From Sisyra terminalis (lineage: Eukaryota > Arthropoda > Insecta > Neuroptera > Sisyridae): DNA of 64,000 nt. A program made the position numbers and the translations under genes. Under the pieces are notes generated by a model that saw only the letters and a program-made list of their open reading frames with translations, searched no databases and had not been told where the DNA came from. The stretch is from contig OY292274.1 of NCBI GenBank assembly GCA_958496175.1, positions 57,112,630-57,176,629 of the forward strand, read 5' to 3'. This document shows, piece after piece, positions 1 to 11,740 of the stretch; the stretch's first letter is position 1; each line of letters opens with the position of its first letter.

Positions 1-660
1 GTTACGTGTTAGCTTGCGATGAATTCCTGTTTGGAATTATGGAATTACGAGTGTATAATTTGAAGTCGTAGCTGTAACCACTAAACGTGTTGCATTGGAT
101 GACCGCACAATTTTAATTTCTGAAGAGGAAAAAAAGAATGTGTTCCTCTGTTGTCTGGGCTGGGTATGTACTACTCGTAAGTAATATAACTAGTAGTCCC
201 ATCGAGAATTCCTCATCATTACGTAAAGTTATGTGTTTGGAATATCAAACGAGCATCATGGCTCTACGATGGATATTACAGCCGCTACGGCTCAATGCAT
301 CTGAACCAAACTAGAATGTTTTGTTTGTATGCGCTTGCTGAATTCACAAAATCGCTTCATCATTCAGCGAATCGAACCCAATGGAGTTTTATATAGGTAA
401 GGCAGATGAGATATATTCCTCTTATACGACACATATGGCAGAAACGCACCATCAACTACGTTCAACAGAAGAAAAGAACAAAATCATAGATTTTCCCTGC
501 GAACTCCACATTTTCATCTCTGTTTCCAGAACATCACCAGTCTCTACTTCTGCAATGGAAGCTTGTCGATGGATAATTCGCCGACGGCTGTTCAATTTAA
601 TATTATTGAGCGACCATAGACTACCTATTGTTTTGCCATGTACTTTAATACAACGAAATG
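1..660. other. Balanced-composition block, no recognised gene
   Basis: This block is visibly less AT-rich than what follows and lacks the long A/T runs typical of the window. Open frames of 98 codons (plus, 381-677) and 76 codons (minus, 452-682) overlap each other here. Neither shows a motif I recognise, and overlap on opposite strands suggests neither is real. It could be an untranslated exon, a regulatory island or an old repeat; I see nothing that decides. Confidence 0.25.
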
Positions 661-3600
661 AAAAAAAAATCATATAGGACACATTCCACCATTGCTGTTT
701 TCAGAATACGAAGATTAGAAAAATATTTTAATTTTAAAACACTATTAAAAAAAAATTCTCGCATATGAGAATTATAGGCGAGTAATCCCAACCTACGTGT
801 GTATAAGAACGTTTTTACCTGCTCTTTACAATCAATAAGTATAAGGTTGAATTTACTAAATTGCTAACACGTCATTTAAAAATTAATGATGCAATCAAGT
901 AAAAAGAGCAAATTATATTGTTAATAATACAGCATTATCTAACAATGATTAAAATAACTTTTAAAAGATAATTACAAAATTGATTGATATTCTTGGCTAA
1001 ACAAGTTTTCAAAAGATAATATTATGATCAACAAGGATCAAAAATGGAAAATACAATCTTACGTCATTAAAGTGGTAACATTTAAACTGCAATAGATAAA
1101 TTATAAAATTGTTTATATCTTAATTAAAATTGGTTTCTTCAAAGAATAAACTATTATCTTTGAAAAGTTTTACTAAAATTTGAATAAAAGGTTTTAAAAT
1201 TGAAATCTCGTTTTGGTGTATAACTCATATGAAATAACATTAACATTTAACTAAAACGTATTCTATATCTTCAGTAGATAAGCCTTTCAACCATATTTCG
1301 AGTTTGTAGATAAATATATATGTATATGCACGTACTTGTATACCAATTTAAATATTTTTTTAACGTTTTGTATACTTTAAGGTTGTTGAAAAACGCATAT
1401 AATGCTCCTTAAAGAAATAAACTTGATTATTTTTCATGAAATTTTTATCAAAAAAATCAAGCAATGACATAATATATTGATTTCCAAAAAATACTTAACA
1501 TTTTTTAATTTGACGTAAAAAAGTAAAATAAAAGTTATGAAATAATTGATGTTACCAATAAAAAGGTAACAATGTATAATTATTATTAAAGTGAATTTAT
1601 ACAACGTAAAGAAATCAATGAAGAAATATTTCTTCGTGTCTCCTATTGTATTAAATTTGGATAAGGGTGGGATATTTGAACTATTATCATCATTGAATTT
1701 TGAGGAGCAAAAAATAAAGCAGTATTTGTTATGGTAATTTTCTTTGTTTTCTTATTTCATTATTAGTTATTTACAAAAGTGAAAGAATGATGATGGCATG
1801 AATGATTTATGCAATATTATCTTCATATCTTAATAACTTAATAATGAATTGTAATGATTTTAATTATTAACAATGAATGAACAATAATGATGATGGGCGA
1901 CTATTTCTATCCTATTCTTTATGCATTTCTGATTCCACTATAATTGGAAATTGATCGATTTGACTCACAAATAGAGAAATTAGCTATATATCATAGTTTT
2001 AGCCATATAACATATAGTTGCCAATGAAGATGATATATTTTAATGATTATAAAAAAATATTTAAATTTTGCTTTATTAAAACGAAAACTAAAATTTTAGA
2101 GATGATTTGCTAACAAATATATCCCTGGGGGTGATTTGCAATAGTTTTTCCTAGACCTCTTTTTTTAAAATTAAAGTTCCGGAGATATTTATTCTTAAAA
2201 CTAACTGAACTATATTACAATAGCTGTTATTAAGTAAATTTAATATTTTTTATATTTTCAATACTAAATTAATATATATTTTACATAAGAGATTAATATA
2301 AATACTTTTTTGATTTCCTTGCCCTTATGTATACCTTTATGCTTACTTTTAAAACTTACTATTCGTGTTTATTTCAATTACTCACCAACGACTAATTGTT
2401 CCTATTTATTCCATTTAAAGTTCCATTACTTATCAATTACTAACCAGTCATAATTACTATTTATTATTATAGAATTTACCTATTACTCTACCAATCATCA
2501 ATACCAATTCATAGAACTAAAAATATTCAATTTTGATTTTTAATTTCTACCAATAAACGTAATGAAATATGATCTATATTAGTGCTCTATGGGTTTTCCT
2601 TATGATTCTGAATTAAAAAGAATAATTTAATAAATAATTTTCGGGAAACTTGAAAAATACCTCTCTTAGCAATCTGCAGCATCCCTTGTGCATCTACTGT
2701 AACTTATAAACATAACATATAACATAACTTATAACATAACTGTAACTTAAAAATATACATTTTTCAATTACGTTTAAAGAAAAATCTGTATATTTCATTT
2801 TTGGAACTGTGAATTTGTACAAATGGAATATACTACATTGAAAAAATATATTAATGCTAGTTACATATTTTACATATAAAGTTAACATATAAATTGCATT
2901 CGTACACAAAATAGCACTGAAGTAGAATTTAAAATAGAGTTTAGATCGAGTCTTTATACAAGTTTTTCAATGCTAAGTACTTATTTGACCCTGGAAAAAT
3001 TTAATTTTTTTGGAGACTAAATATTTTTTTGAGTTATTAATTATCGCTTTTTATCTTAATCTTTTGCGACTTTAGAGCTAACACTTTAGACCAGTAGGCT
3101 TCAAATAATTTTATATTATTTTTACCTTTGATTTTAAAATCATAACCATTTTAAGATGTCAGTGATACAAATCTTGACTAATATTTATTAATTAATTATT
3201 AGAGTAGAGGAAAATTTGGAGTTTTATTAAAAGTTTTGAATTTTTTAACCAAATTAAATAAATTAGGTTTCATATCTTTCAACTTTGTACCAAACACCCA
3301 ACCATTAGATTTGATTTAAAAAGATAAAAACAAATATATACCTGGAAAAACAAAGAATAATGTCTTTAAATAAAGAACTTTAGGACTTAGATCTAACTAT
3401 AATGCATTCTGACTATTAACTACGTCAATTAAGTACTCTATACTGCAGATTACAATTACAATTGCTTATATATCTATTGACTGCATATAAAATTTTACTA
3501 TGGACATAATTGTTAACGATTTTCAAGTAGTTTTTTTAAAGAGCAGGTGTTACGTTGGTTATTATCTATGCATATAAAAATTTAATGTTCCTTTGTTCAA

Positions 3601-6456
3601 AATGGCAAATCTTTTCAAGTTCTTTATCGATCGTTTTAAAATTTGTACACATCATTGTTTTCATATATGCGCATATTTTAATTAGATCAAGAGACTCGTT
3701 AGAGTCTCACATCAACAGGTACAGCGAAAAGTGCTACGGGTTATCAAGGAAGATTTTTTTTGTAATTTGCGCATTGAAATCAATATTTTTGAGTTATAGA
3801 GATTTTTCTCAAAACTTATGAGTCTTGAAGGTAAGTTGCAATAGAAATAGTTGCTAAAGGGAGATGTTTTTAATGTTCCACAAACATAATGTTTTTAAAA
3901 CTCAATTCAATTTACAGTCATTATAATATAGCTGGGCAAAACTATCTCTGATGGGTAGGACTAGCACATTATTAAAGCTTGTATAGTTACATAATGGTGG
4001 TACATAGTATGTGTAAAATCAAGATCCGGTTAATTAATTTTTTTTTTCGTGAAAAACTAACAAATAACAAATATACAGCCCCCCTTTCTGTTTATAAACC
4101 AGAATTTAAATTAAAGAATATATATAGGTACTGTCGTACCTACTCGTATATTTTTATATGGAATAAAAATCAAGACTATACTTTAGTTACAGATGTAGAT
4201 ACGGAGTTTGGAGATATCGGGGTTTTTGAATTAGCGTTTGAGCCGCAAGCGGTAATCTCTTAATGAGATATTTTGTTTTTCAATGATTTACAGCCCAGAA
4301 CATTACATTATTGTTTTTGATAGTATAAAAATAAACCTTGTGTTACCGATAACACAAAATTCTTTTGGCGTTTTTAGGCCTTTTAATTGGCAAAAATGCA
4401 TTATTTATTACAATGTTAGTTATAAATGAAAGAAAACAGATAAAGTATAAGGTAATAAATAACATGTGAAGCGTTTACAGTAATTTCGTCAAATATTTAA
4501 CAAGAAAAGAAAAACGGCAACTCATATCAGAATAATTTAGTAATCATTTCTGTGAACATCATTCATTTATAATATGGTTGTTTATAATCAGCTTTTTAAA
4601 ATCGTTTCGCAATTTATGGTTAATTGACTGAATATTATTTCTCTACAGAAAACCTTAATAAAAATTCCTAGATAAATCTGGTTGTTCATTTTCACCAATT
4701 ATTTCACATCTGTCTTCCTCATCTGAATAATATTACACGTTTATTACATCGGAGATCTTTGAATTGATAATAATCATATAATGTAGGTATACGGAGAATC
4801 TGTGTTATTGGACCGAAATATGGTTGCCTCGCCTACGGCAACTAATAATACTGTAAAAGTTTATAGCACTTGGAAACTACCTCCTGGTGGTGTCTCATTT
4901 TGCGTTGTCTCGTCATCGTTAGTTCCATATATAGTTGCCGCTAGGTCAAGATCATACACTTATACACATTTAATTCTAATTATGCAATCGAAAACATGAA
5001 CAGCGTTTAATGAATCATCTTGAATTCTATATTCAGCTATCAAGTTATCTCACGCTCATTAAACACATTACAAGCCAAGCACGAATCCATTCTCATTGTT
5101 GGCCGTTAATTTTTTTTTTGTTCTAATTTTAATTGCTTTTAATTTGGAACGAAACCAAACAAAGCAATGCTTCAATATCAAATATATTTCTAAAATTCAA
5201 TCGTTTAATATCTGACAATTAAAATGTGAAAAAACCAAAATCGTTTCAAAGAGATAACTATGTAAAATCCTCCATTTGTATTTCACTTTTCCATTCCTGC
5301 AATTAAACCTACCCACATTAAATAAACACGGCTGATAAAGGCGCTCCCCGTTCTTAAAACGTGAATTAAATCTCTCACTATATGGTTATAAAATAAATAC
5401 ATTTCGAATAAAGTTAAAACACAATAAAAAATTTAATAAGCCATAAGCTAGTAAAACGATAAAAGTATGAGATGGTGATTATGTTAGGTAACTAATAAAG
5501 AAATGTAAAACGGCCTTAATGTACTTCAAAGAAGTTATAAAAGTAATTAAAATATAAGATTGTATAAGTCACTACAATGAATGATGCTTGTGAGGAATAA
5601 TGAAACTGAAATGATTTTTTTTTAATAATATTTATTCATTATTTCAAGATGAATCAAAGAAGTAAGACAATGTAATTTATTGTATCTTTTCTTCAAAAAA
5701 TATCTCACAAAGAAATTTGTGTTGAAAAAAAATTTCTCGTTAAAACGTTCCTCTATATTTTTCAACTCTTTGTCGTTTGCAAGCGAGTAAATTGGTCGGA
5801 TTTTTAAAGCAATAAATATCAGTGTTGAGCATTAAAATTTCATAAATATTTTTCTTATATAGTCTTTGGTATTTTATACTTATGAAGTGAAACAAAATTC
5901 TCATAACAAAAATGAGGTATTATTTGCAAAGACGGACAGACAATGTAATTGAAATAATCCTCGTAATTTAGTCGGAACGTACCATTGCACGCTTCTTTAC
6001 AATTTTGGCATCAAAGAATGATCATAATTAAGAATACACGTTTTCGTTTTTTTTTTTTATTTCAAATAACCAGTCATACAATGTTAATATTCGTAAAGTA
6101 TAACACACAAAAAGAGTTTTCTTTTTGTGCTATGAACAATTTTTTTTTGTATTTTAAAAGACTATAAAGAAAATGGAAATATTTTTTTTTATTATTAAAA
6201 ACGAAACATTTCAATTCATACTTGTACTGTTCAACTATTAAAAAGCCAATAAATCAATTGCAAAACTTATGCTTTTAATCATAAAATAATAAGTAGGTGG
6301 TTAAACGATCAATAGAGAGATATAATTTATAATTTTCATTTGGTTTTATTCTCAAATTAATTTTACTTTGTTTAATTATTATGTATCTACATAGTTATCG
6401 TTATCTCTAACGGCAGATTTAGTTTCCCACGTGGTTGAATTCCTCCATACAACGTT
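661..6456. other. AT-rich non-coding stretch
   Basis: I find no gene, RNA or complete mobile element here. Small items: an imperfect repeat of aacataac/aacttata words at about 2697-2755; a short hairpin of gagact/agtctc near 3690; and a locally richer patch at about 4790-4985 with a 65-codon frame I do not recognise. Homopolymer A and T runs are frequent and explain most other frames. Confidence 0.5.
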
Positions 6457-6465
6457 GTCTATCCC

Positions 6466-6616
6466 CAAGGTTTATAAAATACACAGGTGGCCTCATGGTG
6501 GCTACGTGACGTATCCAGAAGAAATTCGTGCATTCAGACTGATTCAATTTCAAAATTTTTCGTATGACGTCATTTTTTTTTTCTAATGGAGCAACCTGTG
6601 TAATTTACAAACCTTG
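6466..6616. mobile_element. 151-bp MITE with 9-bp target duplication
   Basis: The ends are inverted repeats of the form CAAGGTTTRTAAAWTACA, continuing with CAGGTKGC and diverging inward, so the element is close to one full-length imperfect hairpin. It is flanked on both sides by the same 9 bases, GTCTATCCC (6457-6465 and 6617-6625), the mark of an insertion. A 9-bp duplication is usual for Mutator-like or Merlin-like transposases and also near the 8 bp of hAT; the family cannot be fixed from the ends alone. It has no coding capacity and so would depend on a transposase elsewhere. It carries a perfect TGACGTCA palindrome at 6565-6572. A half copy of the same family lies at 39697-39772, which shows this is a dispersed repeat. 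Confidence 0.8.
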
Positions 6617-6625
6617 GTCTATCCC

Positions 6626-7141
6626 CAGTTAGGTCCTACAAGTACAGCTACTCAGTTGTTTCTTTTATTCTCGACATAGAATCCTAATTTTCCCTTTTTT
6701 GGGATCTATTATACCCAATGTAAGTTTTTTTTTTTAAATTCAAAAAAAATTAACGTTTGTGATTCGATCCGTCCATTTGACTTCCTCCATTTCTCCCCCG
6801 CAACTCTTTTCGGATCAATTCATATCTTTCTTTCTTGAAACCTGACGATCTTTGTTTCCGATTCATTAAATGCTATTTTTACCCAGAGAACTGTAGCGGT
6901 TGTTTTGTGAAGCTTCAGTTCTCATTTTCCAATCAATCCTTCTTGCTGTTAAATTGCTTTTGACAGAGGAATTTTTATCATGGTTACATGATTTATATGC
7001 TCCTATGTAGCTTTTCTGTTTTTTATTGTAATATTTTCAAATATTTCAATTGGGTCACGTTTGCTAGTTCTTTGTTATTCTTCTTGAAGAGTTATCTTTG
7101 TCGCTGGTATCTTAATCTTTTTGATTTTCGTTTATACGCTC
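6626..7141. other. Non-coding stretch
   Basis: The plus strand is pyrimidine-rich and the minus strand reads A/G-rich, as decayed coding sequence sometimes does. The minus-strand frames are broken by many stops and I recognise no protein motif. A gattcgatccg word near 6761 resembles a tRNA B box but has no A box upstream. Confidence 0.3.
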
Positions 7142-7806
7142 GGCCCTAGACTTTCGCACATAAATGGTTCCTGAAAGTATATGCGATTGTTGAATGTTCG
7201 AATAGAGACAAATATAAAAAAATATGCACCAGAAGTTGTGAAGTTGCGTTTTAATGTATTTATTTATCAATAATATGTAAACATAATGAAGTTAAAGAGA
7301 CGTGTTAAATGCTTTCGGGTGTTTACTTTAAAAAGTTATCAAGGGTATTATCAATTGAATACCTCCGTTTTTTTTTATTTTCTTGGTAAAGATTTCTATT
7401 ACTTGCGGTGCTTTTCTCAATTGTCCTACGTACATGAGATATACATTATCCATTGGGATCACATTCTTCCATGATAGTCATTCCTAGCTTGAAATACCAT
7501 GTTTGAATCTTCATTTAATCGTCTTCCAATATTTGTGCCAACTAAGAACCTTAACTTTATCATCAATTCATGATGACAAAGATATTTCTATTTCATCCAT
7601 AACCATGCCGTGTCTTTTAGAAATAATTTTTGAAAATATATTTCCCCAATTTCAAAATCTCTTGTTTTTTAAAATTGAACATATCGTAGATCTGTTTAAG
7701 CCATACGTCCAATTGAAGCTTTCGGAACGATTAATTAATTATTATAGAACTAAACTATAATAGAATTAAATAGTTAATCTTTAAAAATGTGCGAAAGTCG
7801 AAGGCC
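7142..7806. mobile_element. Candidate inverted-repeat-bounded element, 665 bp
   Basis: The left boundary GGCCCTAGACTTTCGCACAT (7142-7161) is matched in inverted orientation at 7787-7806 with 18 of 20 bases identical. This is unlikely by chance in AT-rich DNA because the words are GC-containing. I do not see a flanking target duplication, so the true ends may lie slightly elsewhere. Inside are two consecutive plus-strand frames of 62 codons (7286-7474) and 85 codons (7503-7760). Neither shows a motif I recognise, and the second may lack a true ATG start (its first codon, at 7503, reads TTG). This could be a decayed DNA transposon or a fortuitous inverted repeat. Confidence 0.4.
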
Positions 7807-8706
7807 ACTTGACATCCATAAGCAAAACTAGAAACGTATAAGAGGAGGATGAAACCTTTCTTGCCTTTAACACCTTGTAGAAAAAAGATTAATCAAAACC
7901 TTCTTGCAGTTGTAAAGTATCAGGAAAATATTTTAATTAAAGTTAATAATTTTCCAAATTATTTTGCTAGTATTTATTTGTAATAGTTTCAGTCGTTATA
8001 TTTTCTTACCAACCCCTGTTCTGACTAAATCATGGATATGCGCGTCTATGGAAACTTAATAGTACAACATTATTTATAATTTCTTTTTTGTACCTCTTTC
8101 TTGCCATATTTAATGACTTTGATTATTTGTTTACTTATTGTAAAGTTTCCGTATTTTTGCAAGACTTTTTTTCTTAAACTTTTCCTACCAATATTAAATA
8201 TTAAGTATAGGGGAATAACCATATAGAAGACACCGACTTATCTTTAATCACCGAGTTATTGATATCTTCTTTATGGATATAAATCATAATAATTTTAATA
8301 CTATATATACATGAGAGTTCCTTCATTTATTCCTCTAGTCAATTATAATTTTTTGAAGAATAAATTATTGACGAGTTTCTCATAATTCACTCTAATTGTC
8401 TTCTATCGATCAGTGAAACATGTGTACATTTTCCATATAAAAAATTATCCCATTTCCTATATTTTTTCAGGGCTCATTTTCAGTACATTAACTGTAACAT
8501 CCAGAACAATAAGGCTGTTTTTTATGCAGTAAATTATTTGAATTATTTAAGTTATGTTGTAAACTTTTTTTTTTCAGGTGAACTATACCTACCTTAAAAT
8601 AGCTATAGCTTTACTGAATAAAAAAATCCTTTGATAGCAATAGCTCGGAAGAAGAGAAAGCTTACCACATCTACACGTAATGGTCGATTCAATTGGTCCA
8701 ACTATA
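7807..8706. other. AT-rich non-coding stretch
   Basis: No gene, RNA or repeat is recognised between the candidate element upstream and the pogo-like element downstream. Confidence 0.5.
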
Positions 8707-8708
8707 TA

Positions 8709-9380
8709 CAGTCAAACTTGGATAAGTGACACCTGGGTAAGTGAAAAAACTGGATAAATGAGAATAATTATCTACTCTCAAAAACTTCCATAAGTGAGAA
8801 ATGAAAACCTCTGCAAGTGAGAGTTATTTTTGACGTCAAAACCTCTATACTTGAGACTACTATTCACGCTATACTTCTATAAGTGAGACTTGAGCACATT
8901 TTTTTTCTTTCTTTCACCTATGCTCTACATTTTCCAAATCTTATTAACACACTTCTGTATAGTTTACTAATCATTTATGTAGCAAATTGTTTGTACAATA
9001 TTCGTTAGTCGTACAACAGTTGCTCAGTGTCATTCACCCAGAGTGTAATCAAAATGCCGAAACGCAAACTCAAAGCATTTTCTCTGAGTGAAAAGCTTCA
9101 AATAATTAATTCATTTGAGGGTGGAAAAACCCGAGCTGAAATTCTCGCTGAGTTCGGTGTTCCAGAATCATCATTTTATAAAATAATAAAATTCAAAGAA
9201 AACATTAAGTCTCAATGCGCTGAAGGGCATGGAAACATGAAGAGAAGTCGCCTGTCTGAGTTTCCTGATGTCGAGAAGTGTCTTCCAGAGTAAAATGAAT
9301 GTAACCTGGTTAAATGAAAACCTTCATAAGTGAGAATAAAATGTTGGTCCCATCAACTCTCACTTATCCAAGTTCGACTG
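8709..9380 (+). mobile_element. Pogo/Tigger-type DNA transposon, internally deleted
   Basis: The element starts CAGTCAAACTTGGATAAG and ends with the inverse, with one mismatch (A/G at position 6) over about 21 bases. It is flanked by TA on both sides (8707-8708 and 9381-9382), the target duplication of the Tc1/mariner-pogo superfamily. It encodes the N-terminal DNA-binding domain of a CENP-B-like transposase but nothing resembling the DDE catalytic domain, so it is non-autonomous. Both flanks of the frame are filled with variants of the terminal word: ggtaagtga, ggataaatgaga, ccataagtgaga, tgcaagtgagag and tctataagtgaga on the left, and ggttaaatga and cataagtgaga on the right. A TGACGTCA palindrome sits at 8831-8838. 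Confidence 0.88.
9054..9293 (+). CDS. Truncated CENP-B-like transposase, DNA-binding domain only (79 aa)
   Basis: The protein begins MPKRKLKAFSLSEKLQIIN and carries the helix-turn-helix typical of the CENP-B N-terminal / pipsqueak class. In this family the domain binds the transposon ends, or centromeric DNA in the domesticated CENP-B. Basic residues at 2-6 and the motif SEKLQIINSFEGGKTRAEIL (about residues 11-30) followed by EFGVPESSFYKI are the family signature. The frame ends with a stop right after FPDVEKCLPE, where full-length relatives begin their second DNA-binding domain (usually a conserved Trp follows). The second domain and the DDE nuclease have therefore been lost by internal deletion. 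The first ATG is at 9054; an in-frame GTG at 9027 is not a plausible eukaryotic start. The frame has no internal stop, so the peptide could still be made. No promoter is evident. Confidence 0.8.
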   Translation: MPKRKLKAFSLSEKLQIINSFEGGKTRAEILAEFGVPESSFYKIIKFKENIKSQCAEGHGNMKRSRLSEFPDVEKCLPE

Positions 9381-9382
9381 TA

Positions 9383-10384
9383 TAGATTATGGTAAACTAT
9401 ATAAACTTAATTTACTTAAAGGCTTATTTTATAATATTGACAATTAATCGACAAAATTTAAGAAGGTAATTGGTTAATTGAATTGCACTGTCTCAATTCC
9501 TATGAATATATTTGAATTTCTGGAAAATGCATTATAGTGTGTTAGGTAAGTATAAATTTAAATACTTTTAGAATATACAAACAAAGAATTGCCTGTTTGT
9601 TATTCCAAGTACAAAAAAAAAGATAGGTAAAATGCATTCATTACTGAAAGCTTGGTTGAACATTTCCGTTTAAAATAAAGGTAGATCCTACTCGTTAAAT
9701 TTAATTTGCAGAAATCTATTTTCCAATTTATTTACATTCAGTTAAGAAAATAAATTAAAAGTTGAGAAAATAAGCCAAGGCGAATACAAAGTGCCCGTAG
9801 AAACTTTTGTCCCATTTATCTCACCAAATTGTGTACGGACTAAAGTGACTAATAAAACTACATTGGAATGACACAGCTGTAATAATAATAACATAATATT
9901 TGCATACGAAAATAAATTTTCATGAATATATTACATGCATACATATCTTCTACTACATAATGTGTAATCCTTTCATAATATATTTTATTGTCGACAACAG
10001 TTTAATTAACGACACTCTGGTTCTTGGTGCCTATAATAATACAGCAGGTAGGGGTGAACTTTATATGTATGTAATGAATATGCCCACATTATTCCGTAGG
10101 TCATTGTTCATTCCCGGCAAGGCGACGGGGCCCACAAATATTGCAGGAGTATGAAAAGTATGTTTCAAATTTTTTTTAATCAAACTTAAACACATCATTG
10201 GATTTGGCTACCTAAATGCCTACAATTTATTTAATATTGATCGAAAAAATGTTTTCATTATGTGAAATATGCACATCATTAACATTCCTCTAATGATTTC
10301 AACATGAAATTATTCACAGTAGTTTTCATAAAGCCATTGATAATAATTAATTAAAGCTCAATTTTAATCACTTGAATAGTAGAT
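9383..10384. other. AT-rich non-coding stretch
   Basis: An 84-codon plus-strand frame at 9900-10154 has no recognisable motif and begins at a TTG codon. Nothing else is supported here. Confidence 0.45.
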
Positions 10385-11040
10385 TTATTTATTATTTTAA
10401 ATAAAATAACAACGGAATTATGATTATTGTTATTGTGGCATGAATGTTATAAAGTTGTCTGCTGCTTCTGACAACGCCAGAAATGTTCAAGTGATAAATG
10501 TCATTTTAATAAATAATGGATTGCATGAACGTTTAATTATTTATAAATGCGAAACGAATTGAAGCAATCGTCCATTCGTTTTATGTAATTTATTAACAAT
10601 TAAAGTGGAAACGAAATATTCGATGGATTTTTTTTTCTCCCACTCATTATTGTTTTCAATTATTTATTTGAAGCACTCAAGGCAGGTTATATTTTTAAAA
10701 TGATCTAAAAATTAGTTGTCGATCAAATAAGGGGCTTTTAATGGATGGGTGGAGCTACTCGAATTCCTTCCGAATATTTCATCATATTCATGCAGTATTT
10801 GCTGGTAGCAGCCGATGTGTGGTGTCTTTTTCCAACCACAGTGGAATTTTCAATATTTCATGAACATTTTTTACGTTTAATTTGATTTATCAGTTTGCTT
10901 TCGTAACTAATATTCGATGTAATTAAGAGTTTTGCGTGTATGCTCGGATTTCCCCTAGCGTAGTCATCACATTTTAATAACAATACTTGAAGTCCTTGGG
11001 GGATGGATTTCTCATTTGAATCGAGATGAGAACGAATCGC
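10385..11040. promoter_or_regulatory. Candidate non-coding regulatory island
   Basis: This stretch is less repetitive than its surroundings. It contains homeodomain-like cores (TTTAATTATTTA near 10529, several TAATTA/TTAAT words) and an AACCACAG Runt-type word near 10835, with no open frame. Such mixtures are common in insect developmental enhancers, but they also occur by chance in AT-rich DNA. This is inference from texture only. Confidence 0.2.
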
Positions 11041-11336
11041 ATGTACAAATATATATACCGAATACTAAGTTCTAATTCAAATTATACTCTTACAAACTTT
11101 ATAAACTAGCATTGAGGCTTACTTCAATTATCATGCCAAATTACATATAAATTAACATTCACTCTAGAAAATTACCTGTTTGAAATTTACCTTTCATATA
11201 TGAATTAACTCTTCAATATAATTTTTTTTTCAATAAATTAAACTTCGATAAAGTTGGCTTTCACGTGATTGCAATGCACATACATACGTATGTAAAATTA
11301 AAGAGGTAAAGTCAGTTTAATTGACTTGAAATCCGT
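11041..11336. other. AT-rich non-coding stretch
   Basis: Nothing is recognised here apart from dispersed A/T runs and a tacatacgtatgta palindromic word near 11282. Confidence 0.4.
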
Positions 11337-11480
11337 ACTGATATTATTTATGCGAAAGTAATTCTACCTGTCTGCCACTTTTCTATAGAAAAACCATTGA
11401 ACCGATTTTGATGAAATTTGGTATAATGATTGATTGGAATCAGGAAAAAGAAAGAAGTTTACTTGAATTTCATTTTGAAA
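11337..11480. mobile_element. Helitron-like end fragment
   Basis: The segment reads actgatattatttatgcgaa, then tctacctgtctgcc, then ccattgaaccgatt followed by ttgatgaaatttggt. This word order is characteristic of the ends of Helitron-like repeats widespread in arthropod genomes. The motif accgattttgatgaaattt is shared exactly with the element at 20255-22275. I find no matching opposite terminus (cagctag-type) downstream before the foldback element at 11741, so this is a truncated copy. Confidence 0.55.
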
Positions 11481-11740
11481 ATTGAGAGTCAGAATTTGCA
11501 TCGTACTTCATTCAACTTCAAAGATCGACTGATGACAGTTTAGATCAAAATTCTTCATCAAAAAAAGAATTTCAGTATTAAAACCTCATAGCAATAAAAT
11601 GAGGATCACTTGGCAGCAATAGCGTATAGCGATACGTCAGTAATTCATTTCTTTGAACTTTTGTTCAAATTTTTGTTTATAATTTACTTTTGTGAATTAG
11701 ACATTAATAAGACCACAATATATTTGATATACTGTATAAA

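Noticed and set aside
381..682. Overlapping open frames of 98 (plus) and 76 (minus) codons
   Set aside because: They overlap on opposite strands, show no motif and no splice or start context, so neither is supported as a gene.
6755..6775. tRNA B-box-like gattcgatccg
   Set aside because: No A box at the right distance and no cloverleaf can be drawn.
8707..8708. Longer target duplication for the pogo-type element
   Set aside because: Only TA is shared at both flanks; further bases differ.
9027..9053. N-terminal extension of the pogo-type protein starting at GTG 9027
   Set aside because: GTG is not a plausible eukaryotic start, and the family begins near the MPKRK sequence encoded at ATG 9054.
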